Positions 41,770-47,607 of a DNA stretch of 47,607 bases are shown piece after piece. The position numbers were made by a program, and so were the translations under genes. Position 1 is the stretch's first letter, and each line of letters opens with the position of its first letter. The DNA is from an uncultured Bacilli bacterium (GTDB lineage: Bacteria; Bacillota_I; Bacilli_A; RF39; UBA660), in contig CAKOMR010000009.1 in assembly GCA_934096705.1 (NCBI GenBank), positions 1 to 47,607 on the forward strand, read 5' to 3'. A model generated the notes under the pieces. That model was not told the origin of the DNA. It searched no databases and saw nothing but the letters and a program-made list of their open reading frames with translations.

Positions 41770-42429
41770 TTATTTTATCCCCCCGATAAATGTAGCAGTA
41801 CGATCTGATTCAGCATCTTCTTTGCCCCACATAATGTATAGAAGTGTAATACTTGGTGAATCGTGATTATACATCTTCATAAGTGTTACAACATTACCTC
41901 CATGCTTAATGTACATATAACCAAATGTCTTTCTTAAACTATGTAATCCAAATTTAAAATCAATTCCTACAGCTTTTGCAACATCTTTAAAAATTAATCT
42001 GGCGTTTTGGCGTGTAATTGGATAAATGATTTTCCAAGATTTGCCTTTATAAGTATCATTTTTCTTTTGCCCCATAAATAGGTAATCATTTTGCTGAAGA
42101 TTATAATATTCAATGTATTCAAGTATTTGCTTATGTAATTCTTTATTCATTCTAAAGTTTTGCACTTTTCCAGTTTTATTTTCTTTTATAGATACAAAAC
42201 CTTTAAATACATCCTTTACACGAAGCTGTAATAAATCCTCTGCTCTAAATGCTGTATTAAGACCAATTAGGAATAACATATAATTTCGATATGCAATATA
42301 TTCTTTTATTTTGGATTTTGCGTGTTCTTTTTTCTGAAGCAAATACAACATAACTGACTTTAATTGTTTTTCAGATTTTATTGGTAATGTTTCTTGCTGA
42401 CCCCCAAAATACTTAATTCTTCTTGCCAT
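41770..42429 (-). CDS. second, catalytic-domain-only tyrosine recombinase
   Basis: 219 residues without a full N-terminal DNA-binding domain. R of NTAFRAEDLLQLRV, HxxR in HSLRKTFGYM and a Tyr in SPSITLLYIMW are visible, so the enzyme may be active. It sits in the replication module, far from att, and differs from the integrase at 45184. Such proteins occur in Firmicute phages with no settled role. ATG 42429 has GAGGTGA upstream. Confidence 0.78.
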   Translation of the reverse strand: MARRIKYFGGQQETLPIKSEKQLKSVMLYLLQKKEHAKSKIKEYIAYRNYMLFLIGLNTAFRAEDLLQLRVKDVFKGFVSIKENKTGKVQNFRMNKELHKQILEYIEYYNLQQNDYLFMGQKKNDTYKGKSWKIIYPITRQNARLIFKDVAKAVGIDFKFGLHSLRKTFGYMYIKHGGNVVTLMKMYNHDSPSITLLYIMWGKEDAESDRTATFIGGIK

Positions 42430-42431
42430 TT

Positions 42432-42701
42432 TCACCTCACTTTTTTCTTATTTTTGTTAAACTTGGATTCATATCGTTTAATCTCTTCTTTGTAATTTTT
42501 ATTTTTTATTCTTAATCTCTTATTTTCCTCTTTCAAAGGCTTAACAAGTGATAAATTGCTAATTTGTTCATAAATAACATCAAAGCAATTATCAGATATA
42601 TTGTCTTTTAATGCCTCATATTTAAGCAAAACTGTGTTATATTTTTTAGATAACTTTTTATATCTAGTTTTGTAATCAAAAAATTCTTTTAAATTAAACA
42701 T
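42432..42701 (-). CDS. small coiled-coil phage protein
   Basis: 89 residues from ATG 42701 (site GGTTGGGTGAT inside the preceding gene). Basic coiled coil (EENKRLRIKNKNYKEEIKRY). Between the DnaD-like and recombinase genes; role unknown. Confidence 0.62.
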   Translation of the reverse strand: MFNLKEFFDYKTRYKKLSKKYNTVLLKYEALKDNISDNCFDVIYEQISNLSLVKPLKEENKRLRIKNKNYKEEIKRYESKFNKNKKKVR

Positions 42702-43473
42702 CAGTATCACCCAACCAGTCATAATTCATTAACTGCTGTTGTTCTTCTGTTAGTTCAGCTTTAGAAATATTATCTTTTTGATTATTAACCGTATTAATAA
42801 TATCTGTTTTAAAATCACTAGATTTTGTTTTTCCTTGAGTTTTCCAATTATTTAAAATTCCATCAATATAGCCAATTGACATCTTGTTATTTCTTTTTGC
42901 AATATTAAAAGCAGCCTTTATAACTTCTCCATCAAAAGTTTCAAACCATAATTTAATATTTGACTTTTCATCATCAGATATCTTTTTCTTTATTTCTTTT
43001 TCTAAAGAAAGAATAAAAATATTAATATTATTATTATTATCATTATCATTTTCATTATCATTAAGGTTGTTTTGCTTGTTTTTGCTTGTTTTGTTTGTTT
43101 TGCTTGTTTTTGTTGCGTTTGAATTTCCAATTGGTGCCCCACCTTTTTGTCCGGAAATACGGCGTTTTTCAACAGTTTGCATATATTTTTCATCATCGGT
43201 AATAATTTGATTTATTATAAATTTGTAAGCCATAATAGTTTTATCATCTAATTCAAAATTATTAGGTTGTTTTAGGTTGTTTTTAATTGTTTCTAAATCT
43301 TCATTGGTTGTTTTGCTTGTTTTTGCTTGTTTTGCTTGTTTTAGGTTGTTTTTGCTTGTTTCTACATTTTTAAAAATAGTTCTAAATAATTTACCTAATT
43401 GTTCATCGGTTAAATCATCTTTAATTATATTAAAATGTGAAATGTAAAATATTATACTATCTTTTGTATTCAA
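42694..43473 (-). CDS. DnaD-like replication protein (DUF6291 N-terminus)
   Basis: 259 residues, TTG start with AAAGGAAAG. N-terminal FYISHFNIIKDDLTDEQLGK with RRISGQKGGAPIGNSNATKT is the DUF6291 pattern. The C-terminal part (IKLWFETFDGEVIKAAF, MSIGYIDGILNNWKTQG) is the DnaD/DnaB2 domain that loads helicase. Between them is a low-complexity Lys/Thr/Ser/Asn linker encoded by repeats. Likely the phage initiator. Confidence 0.8.
   Translation of the reverse strand: MNTKDSIIFYISHFNIIKDDLTDEQLGKLFRTIFKNVETSKNNLKQAKQAKTSKTTNEDLETIKNNLKQPNNFELDDKTIMAYKFIINQIITDDEKYMQTVEKRRISGQKGGAPIGNSNATKTSKTNKTSKNKQNNLNDNENDNDNNNNINIFILSLEKEIKKKISDDEKSNIKLWFETFDGEVIKAAFNIAKRNNKMSIGYIDGILNNWKTQGKTKSSDFKTDIINTVNNQKDNISKAELTEEQQQLMNYDWLGDTDV
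43068..43365. repeat. iteron-like repeats in the DnaD-like gene
   Basis: Two clusters of TTTTGCTTGT / TTTTAGGTTGT units, at 43066-43115 and 43262-43365, about 12 units in all with 9-11 base period. They encode KQ/KTSK linkers but are more regular at DNA level than the protein needs. Confidence 0.6.
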
Positions 43474-43518
43474 ATTTATCTTTCCTTTCTAAACAACCAA
43501 AATCACCCCTGAAATTGT

Positions 43519-43707
43519 TTATTTTATGTAATTAAATATAAATTCTAATCCATAAGCACACATAGTCATTTCAATTAAATTAATAATAATTCCAAATACT
43601 GTAAATGATGCAGTTGTAAATGCCACTATAACCCATTGAGAAATAACAGATACAAGTAATATTAAAGTTCCTATAAAAATGAATGTTCTTCTAAAATTTA
43701 GTTTCAT
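43519..43707 (-). CDS. small two-span phage membrane protein
   Basis: 62 residues from ATG 43707 (site GGATGGTGAT). Two hydrophobic helices (TFIFIGTLILLVSVIS and FTVFGIIINLIEMTMC). Overlaps the excisionase-like gene. Role unknown. Confidence 0.62.
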   Translation of the reverse strand: MKLNFRRTFIFIGTLILLVSVISQWVIVAFTTASFTVFGIIINLIEMTMCAYGLEFIFNYIK

Positions 43708-43903
43708 TCTTATCACCATCCTCGTTCATTTCAAATTGTTTGTCCCAAACATTCTTTAATATTCTTCCTTTAAAGATAACTAAATCTGGATATTGTTCTT
43801 TAAGTTTTTTATTAAGATTATCAATTAATCTATAACATTTTGAACTTGCATAGCCAGTCATTTCCACTAAATCTTTGACAGTATAAAATTGTTTTTTTTC
43901 CAT
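43691..43903 (-). CDS. excisionase-like winged-HTH protein
   Basis: 70 residues. FYTVKDLVEMTGYASSKCYRLIDNLNKKL is a MerR/Xis-type HTH, common for excisionases and early regulators. AAGGAGG precedes the ATG. The leader carries the 43944-43968 element also found before the integrase, which fits an Xis role. Confidence 0.68.
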   Translation of the reverse strand: MEKKQFYTVKDLVEMTGYASSKCYRLIDNLNKKLKEQYPDLVIFKGRILKNVWDKQFEMNEDGDKNETKF

Positions 43904-43919
43904 AATAAATAGATCCTCC

Positions 43920-43968
43920 TTATATCATTTTTTGTTTTTAGTTTTTGTTTTCAGTCCTAGCAGGCTTT
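43920..43968 (-). promoter_or_regulatory. leader element shared with the integrase gene
   Basis: AAAGCCTGCTAGGACTGAAA then ACAAAA, followed by AATGATATAA. A near-identical element (45067-45100) precedes the integrase on the other strand: 23 of 25 core bases are equal and AATGATATAA recurs. Confidence 0.5.
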
Positions 43969-43975
43969 AATATAT

Positions 43976-43996
43976 AAGTTCATTATTTTTGAACTT
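43976..43996. promoter_or_regulatory. phage operator O4
   Basis: AAGTTC, nine bases, GAACTT. A perfect palindrome at the end of the Cro-like gene, upstream of the excisionase-like gene. Confidence 0.7.
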
Positions 43997-44207
43997 TTTT
44001 GTCAAAAAAATATAAATGAATATTTTCTAATGGTTCAGCAAACAAAACCATTATTTTTTGTATCTCATCTTGTCTAAACGGTCTTTTATTATTAAATCTT
44101 AATATTAAAGTTTGTTCTGTAATACCAATTTTTTTTGCAAAATCATATTGTGTTAAGCCTAATTCTCTAATTTTTGCTTTAATTTTCGAATAATTATATT
44201 CTGCCAT
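43983..44207 (-). CDS. Cro-like regulator (DUF739 family)
   Basis: 74 residues from ATG 44207 (AGGAGGAT). YNYSKIKAKIRELGLTQYDFA then KKIGITEQTLILRFNNKRPF is the DUF739 HTH pattern. First gene of the early leftward operon, divergent from the repressor. Confidence 0.87.
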   Translation of the reverse strand: MAEYNYSKIKAKIRELGLTQYDFAKKIGITEQTLILRFNNKRPFRQDEIQKIMVLFAEPLENIHLYFFDKKVQK

Positions 44208-44223
44208 TTTATCCTCCTTACTC

Positions 44224-44347
44224 AAGTTCTATTTTTTTGAACTTAATTAAAGTATACTTTGTTTTTATTTTATTGTCAATATAAAAGTTCTATATTTTTA
44301 AACTTTTATTTAATTTATATATATTTTAGTTGAGTTTTTTTAAACTT
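44224..44347. promoter_or_regulatory. switch region with three operators and divergent promoters
   Basis: Operators with the pattern AAGTTC-N9-GAACTT at 44224-44244 (perfect), 44285-44305 (one mismatch) and 44327-44347 (weak, TAGTTG/AAACTT). Leftward promoter TTGACA (44274-44279), 17 bases, TATACT (44251-44256), start about 44244 inside the first operator. Rightward promoter TTGAGT (44330-44335), 17 bases, TATAAT (44353-44358), its -35 inside the third operator. Confidence 0.8.
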
Positions 44348-44382
44348 TAGTTTATAATTAAAGTGGAGTTGAGGTGATAACT

Positions 44383-44703
44383 ATGATGAATGATACCTTT
44401 GCAAATCGTTTAAAAAAGGCTTTGGATGTTAATAATATGAAGCCAATTGATTTAGCAAAAAAAGCAAAAATTAACAAGTCTCTAATCAGTAGTTATATGA
44501 GTGGCGTATGTAAAGCAAAACAAGATAAATTAGATGCTATTGCTACTGTGCTGAATGTCAGTGAGGCGTGGTTAATGGGATACGATGTTCCTATGGACAG
44601 GGAATTTACTGAAAATAGTAATGCAGAGTTAATAAAAAAAATTGATTCTTTAAATGAATCACAAAAAGAAGCAATAATAAAAATTATAGACAATATGAAA
44701 TAG
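44383..44703 (+). CDS. CI-like phage repressor, short form
   Basis: 106 residues from ATG 44383 (GAGGTGA). HTH ANRLKKALDVNNMKPIDLAK followed by KAKINKSLISSYMSG and ATVLNVSEAWLMGYD. It lacks a LexA-type peptidase domain, so release from repression cannot be by RecA-stimulated self-cleavage. Confidence 0.88.
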   Translation: MMNDTFANRLKKALDVNNMKPIDLAKKAKINKSLISSYMSGVCKAKQDKLDAIATVLNVSEAWLMGYDVPMDREFTENSNAELIKKIDSLNESQKEAIIKIIDNMK

Positions 44704-44770
44704 CAGTAATTAAGTTTAATTATATTTAAATAAAAATAAATATAGTATTTTTTTGGAAGGTGGTGAAAAA

Positions 44771-45022
44771 ATGAAGTGTTCTAAATGTGGGAGTGATAAT
44801 ATTTCAATTCAAGTAGTTAATGAGGTAAAACTAGTAACTAAACATCATAGCATAATTTGGTGGTTGCTTATTGGTTGGTGGTGGTTGTTAATTAAATGGT
44901 TATTTTTAACTGTACCAGCATTAATATTCAAAATATTTCACAAAAAAGATAAAAAAGCGATTAATAAAACTAAAAAAATTGCCGTATGTCAAAATTGTGG
45001 TAATACATTCAATATCAAATAA
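44771..45022 (+). CDS. zinc-ribbon membrane protein in the lysogeny module
   Basis: 83 residues from ATG 44771 (GGAAGGTGGTG). CSKCGSDN at the start and CQNCGNTF at the end form a split zinc ribbon around a Trp-rich membrane segment (IIWWLLIGWWWLLIKWLFL). It is expressed from the prophage with the repressor, so a lysogenic-conversion or exclusion role is possible but unproved. Confidence 0.75.
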   Translation: MKCSKCGSDNISIQVVNEVKLVTKHHSIIWWLLIGWWWLLIKWLFLTVPALIFKIFHKKDKKAINKTKKIAVCQNCGNTFNIK

Positions 45023-45028
45023 AAAAAA

Positions 45029-45052
45029 GACCTCGTGCGGTAACACGAAGTC
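45029..45052 (-). terminator. leftward terminator between integrase and repressor genes
   Basis: Minus strand GACTTCGTG, loop TTACCG, CACGAGGTC, then eight T. It stops leftward transcription, for instance read-through from the tRNA genes, before the lysogeny genes. Confidence 0.65.
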
Positions 45053-45066
45053 AAATTGAAAAATCA

Positions 45067-45100
45067 CAAAGTCTGCTAGGACTAAAAACAAAATATCAAT
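45067..45100 (+). promoter_or_regulatory. leader element shared with the excisionase-like gene
   Basis: AAAGTCTGCTAGGACTAAAA then ACAAAA and AATGATATAATG. Oriented towards the integrase as its twin (43920-43968) is towards the excisionase-like gene. Confidence 0.5.
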
Positions 45101-45183
45101 GATATAATGTTTTGGATCTTTCTAATACATTATACCATAGATATTGAAAAAATCAAAGAAAATATCAGGAGGTATAATAAAAA

Positions 45184-46350
45184 ATGAATACAAAAATATA
45201 TGAAAAAACCAGATGGGAAAATATATTTAGACATAAAGTTAATAAAAATTATATAATTAGACTTCACGGCAATGTACAAACTAGTATTTCTAAAGATGAA
45301 CGAGGAAATAAAATATACGATTCAGACACTGCTAAAAAGATAAGAGATAATCAAATTTTAATCCAAAAAAAGAAAGTTGAAATCAAACATAAGGAAACAT
45401 TTGATGATTTATGGAAAAAATACATTAATGCTTGCAAGTATGTAAAAAAACAAGCATACAACACTATTATGAGAAAAACTAAAACTTATAATAAATATTT
45501 AAAAAATAAAATTAATATGCCTATTAATAAAATTGATAAAGAATATTGGGCGAAGTTTATTGATGAAAGTGATTGTTCTGATAAGCAAAAAAATAATATG
45601 ATCAAAACAATTAAAGCATTTCTTAATTGGTGTCTTGATGAAAATATAATAGTTAATAATGAAATTACTAAAATAAAAAAATATAAAGTGGTTAATTCTG
45701 AGATGAAATATTGGACTGTTGAAGAAGTCAAAAAATTCTTTAATCAAATTGGCATTTTAATAAATGATAGTACAGATGTTATTTTCAAAAAACAAGCTCT
45801 TATGATTAAAACTCTTGTTATGATAGGATTTTCTCTTGGAGATAGAATCGGTGAAACAAGAGCATTAAAATTTTCTTCAATAAATGTAGAAAAACAAAGT
45901 ATTATTATTTTTCATTCTATTAACTACAATAAAAAAGAAAAGAATTTTCTTTCAAACACAAAAACATATCATTCACAAAGAGAAATATTAATAACGCCTA
46001 AATTAATCAAGCAAATAAATGAATATAGAACATTTTTGGAAAATGAAATGCATTATACAGTTGATGATGATTCATTAATATTTTTTAACTATTCTACTTA
46101 TGCACCCTATTCAGATACATTCTTAAGAAAGCAATTTCATAGATTTTGTGACCTATGCAAAGTAACAAAAATCAGATTATATGACTTAAGGCATACCTAT
46201 GTAGCAACAATGATGTATGAAGGAAAAGAATTATATCAAATAAGTAATAGGATTGGGCATAGTAATTATTCAACAACTGTAAATAAATATGGTCATCTTT
46301 CAACAGAAATAAAAAAAGAAATAGCAAATAGCACTGACAAATACATATAA
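45184..46350 (+). CDS. int: prophage integrase (tyrosine recombinase with arm-binding domain)
   Basis: 388 residues, CAGGAGG before ATG. N-terminal about 70 residues (ENIFRHKVNKNYIIRLHGN) correspond to an arm-binding AP2-like domain, 75-175 to the core-binding domain, the rest to the catalytic domain: GDRIGETRAL, DLRHTYVATMM (R336, H337), GHSNYSTTVNKYGHL with Y369. The first His of HxLR is Tyr here (LYDLR). It lies 120 bases from the right att core. Confidence 0.93.
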   Translation: MNTKIYEKTRWENIFRHKVNKNYIIRLHGNVQTSISKDERGNKIYDSDTAKKIRDNQILIQKKKVEIKHKETFDDLWKKYINACKYVKKQAYNTIMRKTKTYNKYLKNKINMPINKIDKEYWAKFIDESDCSDKQKNNMIKTIKAFLNWCLDENIIVNNEITKIKKYKVVNSEMKYWTVEEVKKFFNQIGILINDSTDVIFKKQALMIKTLVMIGFSLGDRIGETRALKFSSINVEKQSIIIFHSINYNKKEKNFLSNTKTYHSQREILITPKLIKQINEYRTFLENEMHYTVDDDSLIFFNYSTYAPYSDTFLRKQFHRFCDLCKVTKIRLYDLRHTYVATMMYEGKELYQISNRIGHSNYSTTVNKYGHLSTEIKKEIANSTDKYI

Positions 46351-46368
46351 AAAGTGCTATTTTTTTTA
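46326..46368 (+). terminator. integrase terminator
   Basis: AAATAGCACT (46326-46335) with AGTGCTATTT (46353-46362), then T-run; overlaps the integrase stop. Confidence 0.75.
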
Positions 46369-46424
46369 CCCCATTTTTACCCCGAACTATGTAGAAAATA
46401 TGGAAAATATATAAAATGGGGTAA
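46365..46424. promoter_or_regulatory. integrase arm-site candidates, right prophage end
   Basis: TTTACCCC at 46365-46372 and 46376-46383 (11 bases apart) and inverted GGGGTAA at 46418-46424. Same words at 18620-18640. Confidence 0.55.
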
Positions 46425-46435
46425 TTTTTAGCATA

Positions 46436-46463
46436 AAAAAAGCCCGAAAATACGGACTTTTGG
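46436..46463 (-). terminator. phage-supplied terminator for the rebuilt tRNA-Glu
   Basis: Minus strand AAGTCCG, short loop, CGGGCTTTTTTT. It replaces the host terminator moved to 18517-18546. Confidence 0.6.
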
Positions 46464-46471
46464 TTATTATC

Positions 46472-46490
46472 TGGTGACCCGTACGGGATT
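46472..46490 (-). repeat. attR core (within tRNA-Glu)
   Basis: Identical 19 bases to 18558-18576. Integration restored the tRNA 3' end from phage DNA. Confidence 0.92.
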
Positions 46491-46548
46491 CGAACCCATG
46501 AATGCTGCCGTGAAAGGGCAGTGTGTTAAGCCGCTTCACCAACGGGCC
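46472..46548 (-). tRNA. tRNA-Glu (TTC anticodon)
   Basis: 77 bases with encoded CCA. Acceptor GGCCCGT/ACGGGTC, anticodon loop CCTTTCAC with TTC, T-arm with GGTTCGAATCC. Its 3' 19 bases are the att core. Confidence 0.95.
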
Positions 46549-46553
46549 AAAAA

Positions 46554-46630
<77 letters not shown>

Positions 46631-46774
46631 ATTTCTTTTTCGTACTTTTTCATTTTACCTTATTTTTCAAATAAATGCAACTCTTTTTTTATATTTTTAT
46701 AATAATTTATTATATTTCTTTTATTTTTACATAAAACTACTCTATTTTATTAAGAATATAAGTTTAAAAGTTTA

Positions 46775-46803
46775 TTGCTAATTACCTATATATTTATTAT
46801 AAT
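46775..46803 (+). promoter_or_regulatory. trmB promoter
   Basis: TTGCTA (46775-46780), 17 bases, TATAAT (46798-46803); start near 46810, so the leader is about 14 bases and just contains AGGAAG. Confidence 0.65.
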
Positions 46804-46823
46804 TATTACAGGAAGTGAAAAAT

Positions 46824-47462
46824 ATGCAATATAAAGTTATAAAAAATGCTGATAAAATTATTAACAATAGTCCTTATTTAGTTAAAGATCCTGAGGCACA
46901 TCAAAAAAAATGGAATGAAGTTTTTAAGAATAATAACCCTATTTGTTTAGAACTTGGTATGGGTCGTGGAGATTTTATTATAGATATGGCAACTGCTAAC
47001 CCAAATATAAATTTTATTGGTCTTGAAATTGTAGATTCACAAATGGTTATGGCAGTAAATAGATTGATTAATAAAAATTTGCCTAATTTAAAATTAATAA
47101 ATATGGATGCCAAAAATATTGGCAATGTTTTTCAAAGAGAAATTGATACCATATATTTAACATTTTGTGACCCTTGGCCAAAAAAACAAGATGAAAAACG
47201 TAGATTTACTCATGAAGGATATTTAAGAGTATATGATAAGGTATTTAAAAAAGAAAAACATATTATTTTAAAGACTGATAATAAAGGCTTTTTTGCCTAC
47301 TCTATTGAAAGTTTATCTAATTATTGGTATATATTTAATACCATTTCATTAGACCTTCATAAGGACGAAAGAAATATTAAAAACATTATGACTAATTATG
47401 AAAAACAATATCAAAAAGAAGGAAGGCCAATTTATTACCTTGATGCAAAGTCTAATAGTTAA
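46824..47462 (+). CDS. trmB: tRNA (guanine-N7-)-methyltransferase TrmB
   Basis: 212 residues from ATG 46824 (AGGAAG eight bases upstream; the GTG at 46815 is inside that site). SAM motif LELGMGRGDF near residue 38, GLEIVDSQMV, and the family signature FCDPWPKKQDEKRRFTHEGY with KTDN. Methylates G46 of tRNAs. Lies between tRNA genes. Confidence 0.95.
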   Translation: MQYKVIKNADKIINNSPYLVKDPEAHQKKWNEVFKNNNPICLELGMGRGDFIIDMATANPNINFIGLEIVDSQMVMAVNRLINKNLPNLKLINMDAKNIGNVFQREIDTIYLTFCDPWPKKQDEKRRFTHEGYLRVYDKVFKKEKHIILKTDNKGFFAYSIESLSNYWYIFNTISLDLHKDERNIKNIMTNYEKQYQKEGRPIYYLDAKSNS

Positions 47463-47476
47463 TATTAGGCTTTTTA
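47447..47476 (+). terminator. trmB terminator
   Basis: AAGTCTAATA, short loop, TATTAGGCTT then T-run; left arm overlaps the trmB end. Confidence 0.75.
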
Positions 47477-47531
47477 ATTGCAATAAAAAAATCTAGCTAA
47501 AGAATCTAGCTAGATTAACTTTTAAATTTAA

Positions 47532-47607
47532 TGGTGTCCCCTTAGGGATTCGAACCCTAGACCCACTGATTAAGAGTCAGTTGCTCTACCAGCTGAGCTA
47601 AGGAGAC
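47532..47607 (-). tRNA. tRNA-Lys (CTT anticodon)
   Basis: 76 bases with CCA; the 5' base is the last base of the window. Acceptor GTCTCCT/AGGGGAC, anticodon CTT in GACTCTTAATC, T-arm AGGGTTCGAATCCCT. Confidence 0.95.

Larger units (their letters stand above)
18558..46490. mobile_element. complete-looking siphovirus prophage inserted in tRNA-Glu
   Basis: About 27.9 kb between 19-bp direct repeats. All modules are present: integrase, repressor/Cro switch, replication, late regulator, packaging, HK97-type capsid, long-tail genes with a 705-residue tape measure, holin and endolysin. No interrupted structural gene was seen, so it may be inducible. The late operon and most early genes read leftwards; only the repressor, zinc-ribbon membrane protein and integrase read rightwards. 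Confidence 0.95.

Noticed and set aside
42884..43210. 108-codon plus-strand ORF opposite the DnaD-like gene
   Set aside because: Low-complexity Leu/Ser/Phe reading of the repeat-rich linker; it has no ribosome site and runs against the operon.
43068..43365. CRISPR-like array
   Set aside because: Units are 9-11 bases without unique spacers and lie in a coding linker; no cas genes in the window.

Overview
The window is AT-rich, single-chromosome bacterial DNA from a low-GC Firmicute. I infer class Bacilli, possibly a Mollicutes-related gut lineage. The reasons are the rnc-smc gene pair, tcdA and rarA together, YidD, strong AAGGAGG-type ribosome sites and TTGACA/TATAAT promoters. TGA is used as a stop (tcdA ends in TGA), so the Mycoplasma code does not apply.

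Host region 1-18550. tcdA and dxs run rightwards and meet the gpsA/rarA pair at a shared terminator. A divergent promoter then starts a rightward block: an unrecognised three-gene operon containing an HExxH metallopeptidase-like protein, a fourth unknown helical gene, a XerC/D recombinase, a ZIP metal transporter, a class-I glutamine amidotransferase-like hydrolase and a membrane-anchored PIG-L deacetylase. A 45-residue SNAR-repeat peptide sits on the opposite strand at 8624-8761. At 11605-11632 there is an excellent candidate dif site. Genes on its left point right, and genes on its right (an anchored Cys-rich protein, an HTH regulator, smc, rnc) point left, so the window appears to contain the replication terminus. 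yidD and a ZnuA-like lipoprotein without any histidine follow, then tRNA-Ser.

Prophage 18558-46490 (about 27.9 kb). It is inserted in the 3' end of a tRNA-Glu gene, with a 19-bp att core at both ends. It is a siphovirus with HK97-fold capsid genes and probable cos packaging. From right to left it holds: integrase with TTTACCCC arm sites; a CI-like repressor and Cro-like (DUF739) switch with four related operators; an excisionase-like gene; a DnaD-like replication gene with iteron-like repeats; a second small tyrosine recombinase; about 20 tiny early genes; and an ArpU-like late regulator. Next comes a perfect late promoter preceded by 11-bp tandem repeats and followed at once by a terminator (antitermination-type layout). 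The late operon then contains tail assembly chaperones with a likely +1 frameshift, a glycosyltransferase, HNH/terS/terL, portal, protease, capsid, connectors, tail tube, tape measure, Dit, Tal, three modular appendage proteins, holin and endolysin.

Host region 46490-47607. The reconstituted tRNA-Glu, tRNA-Ile, trmB and tRNA-Lys follow; tRNA-Lys ends exactly at the window edge.

Most interesting items: the dif site and strand switch, the unknown metallopeptidase operon, the SNAR-repeat peptide, leaderless genes with TATAAT six bases before ATG, the displaced chaperone pair with its frameshift, the late-promoter architecture, and a small structured RNA in the tail module.
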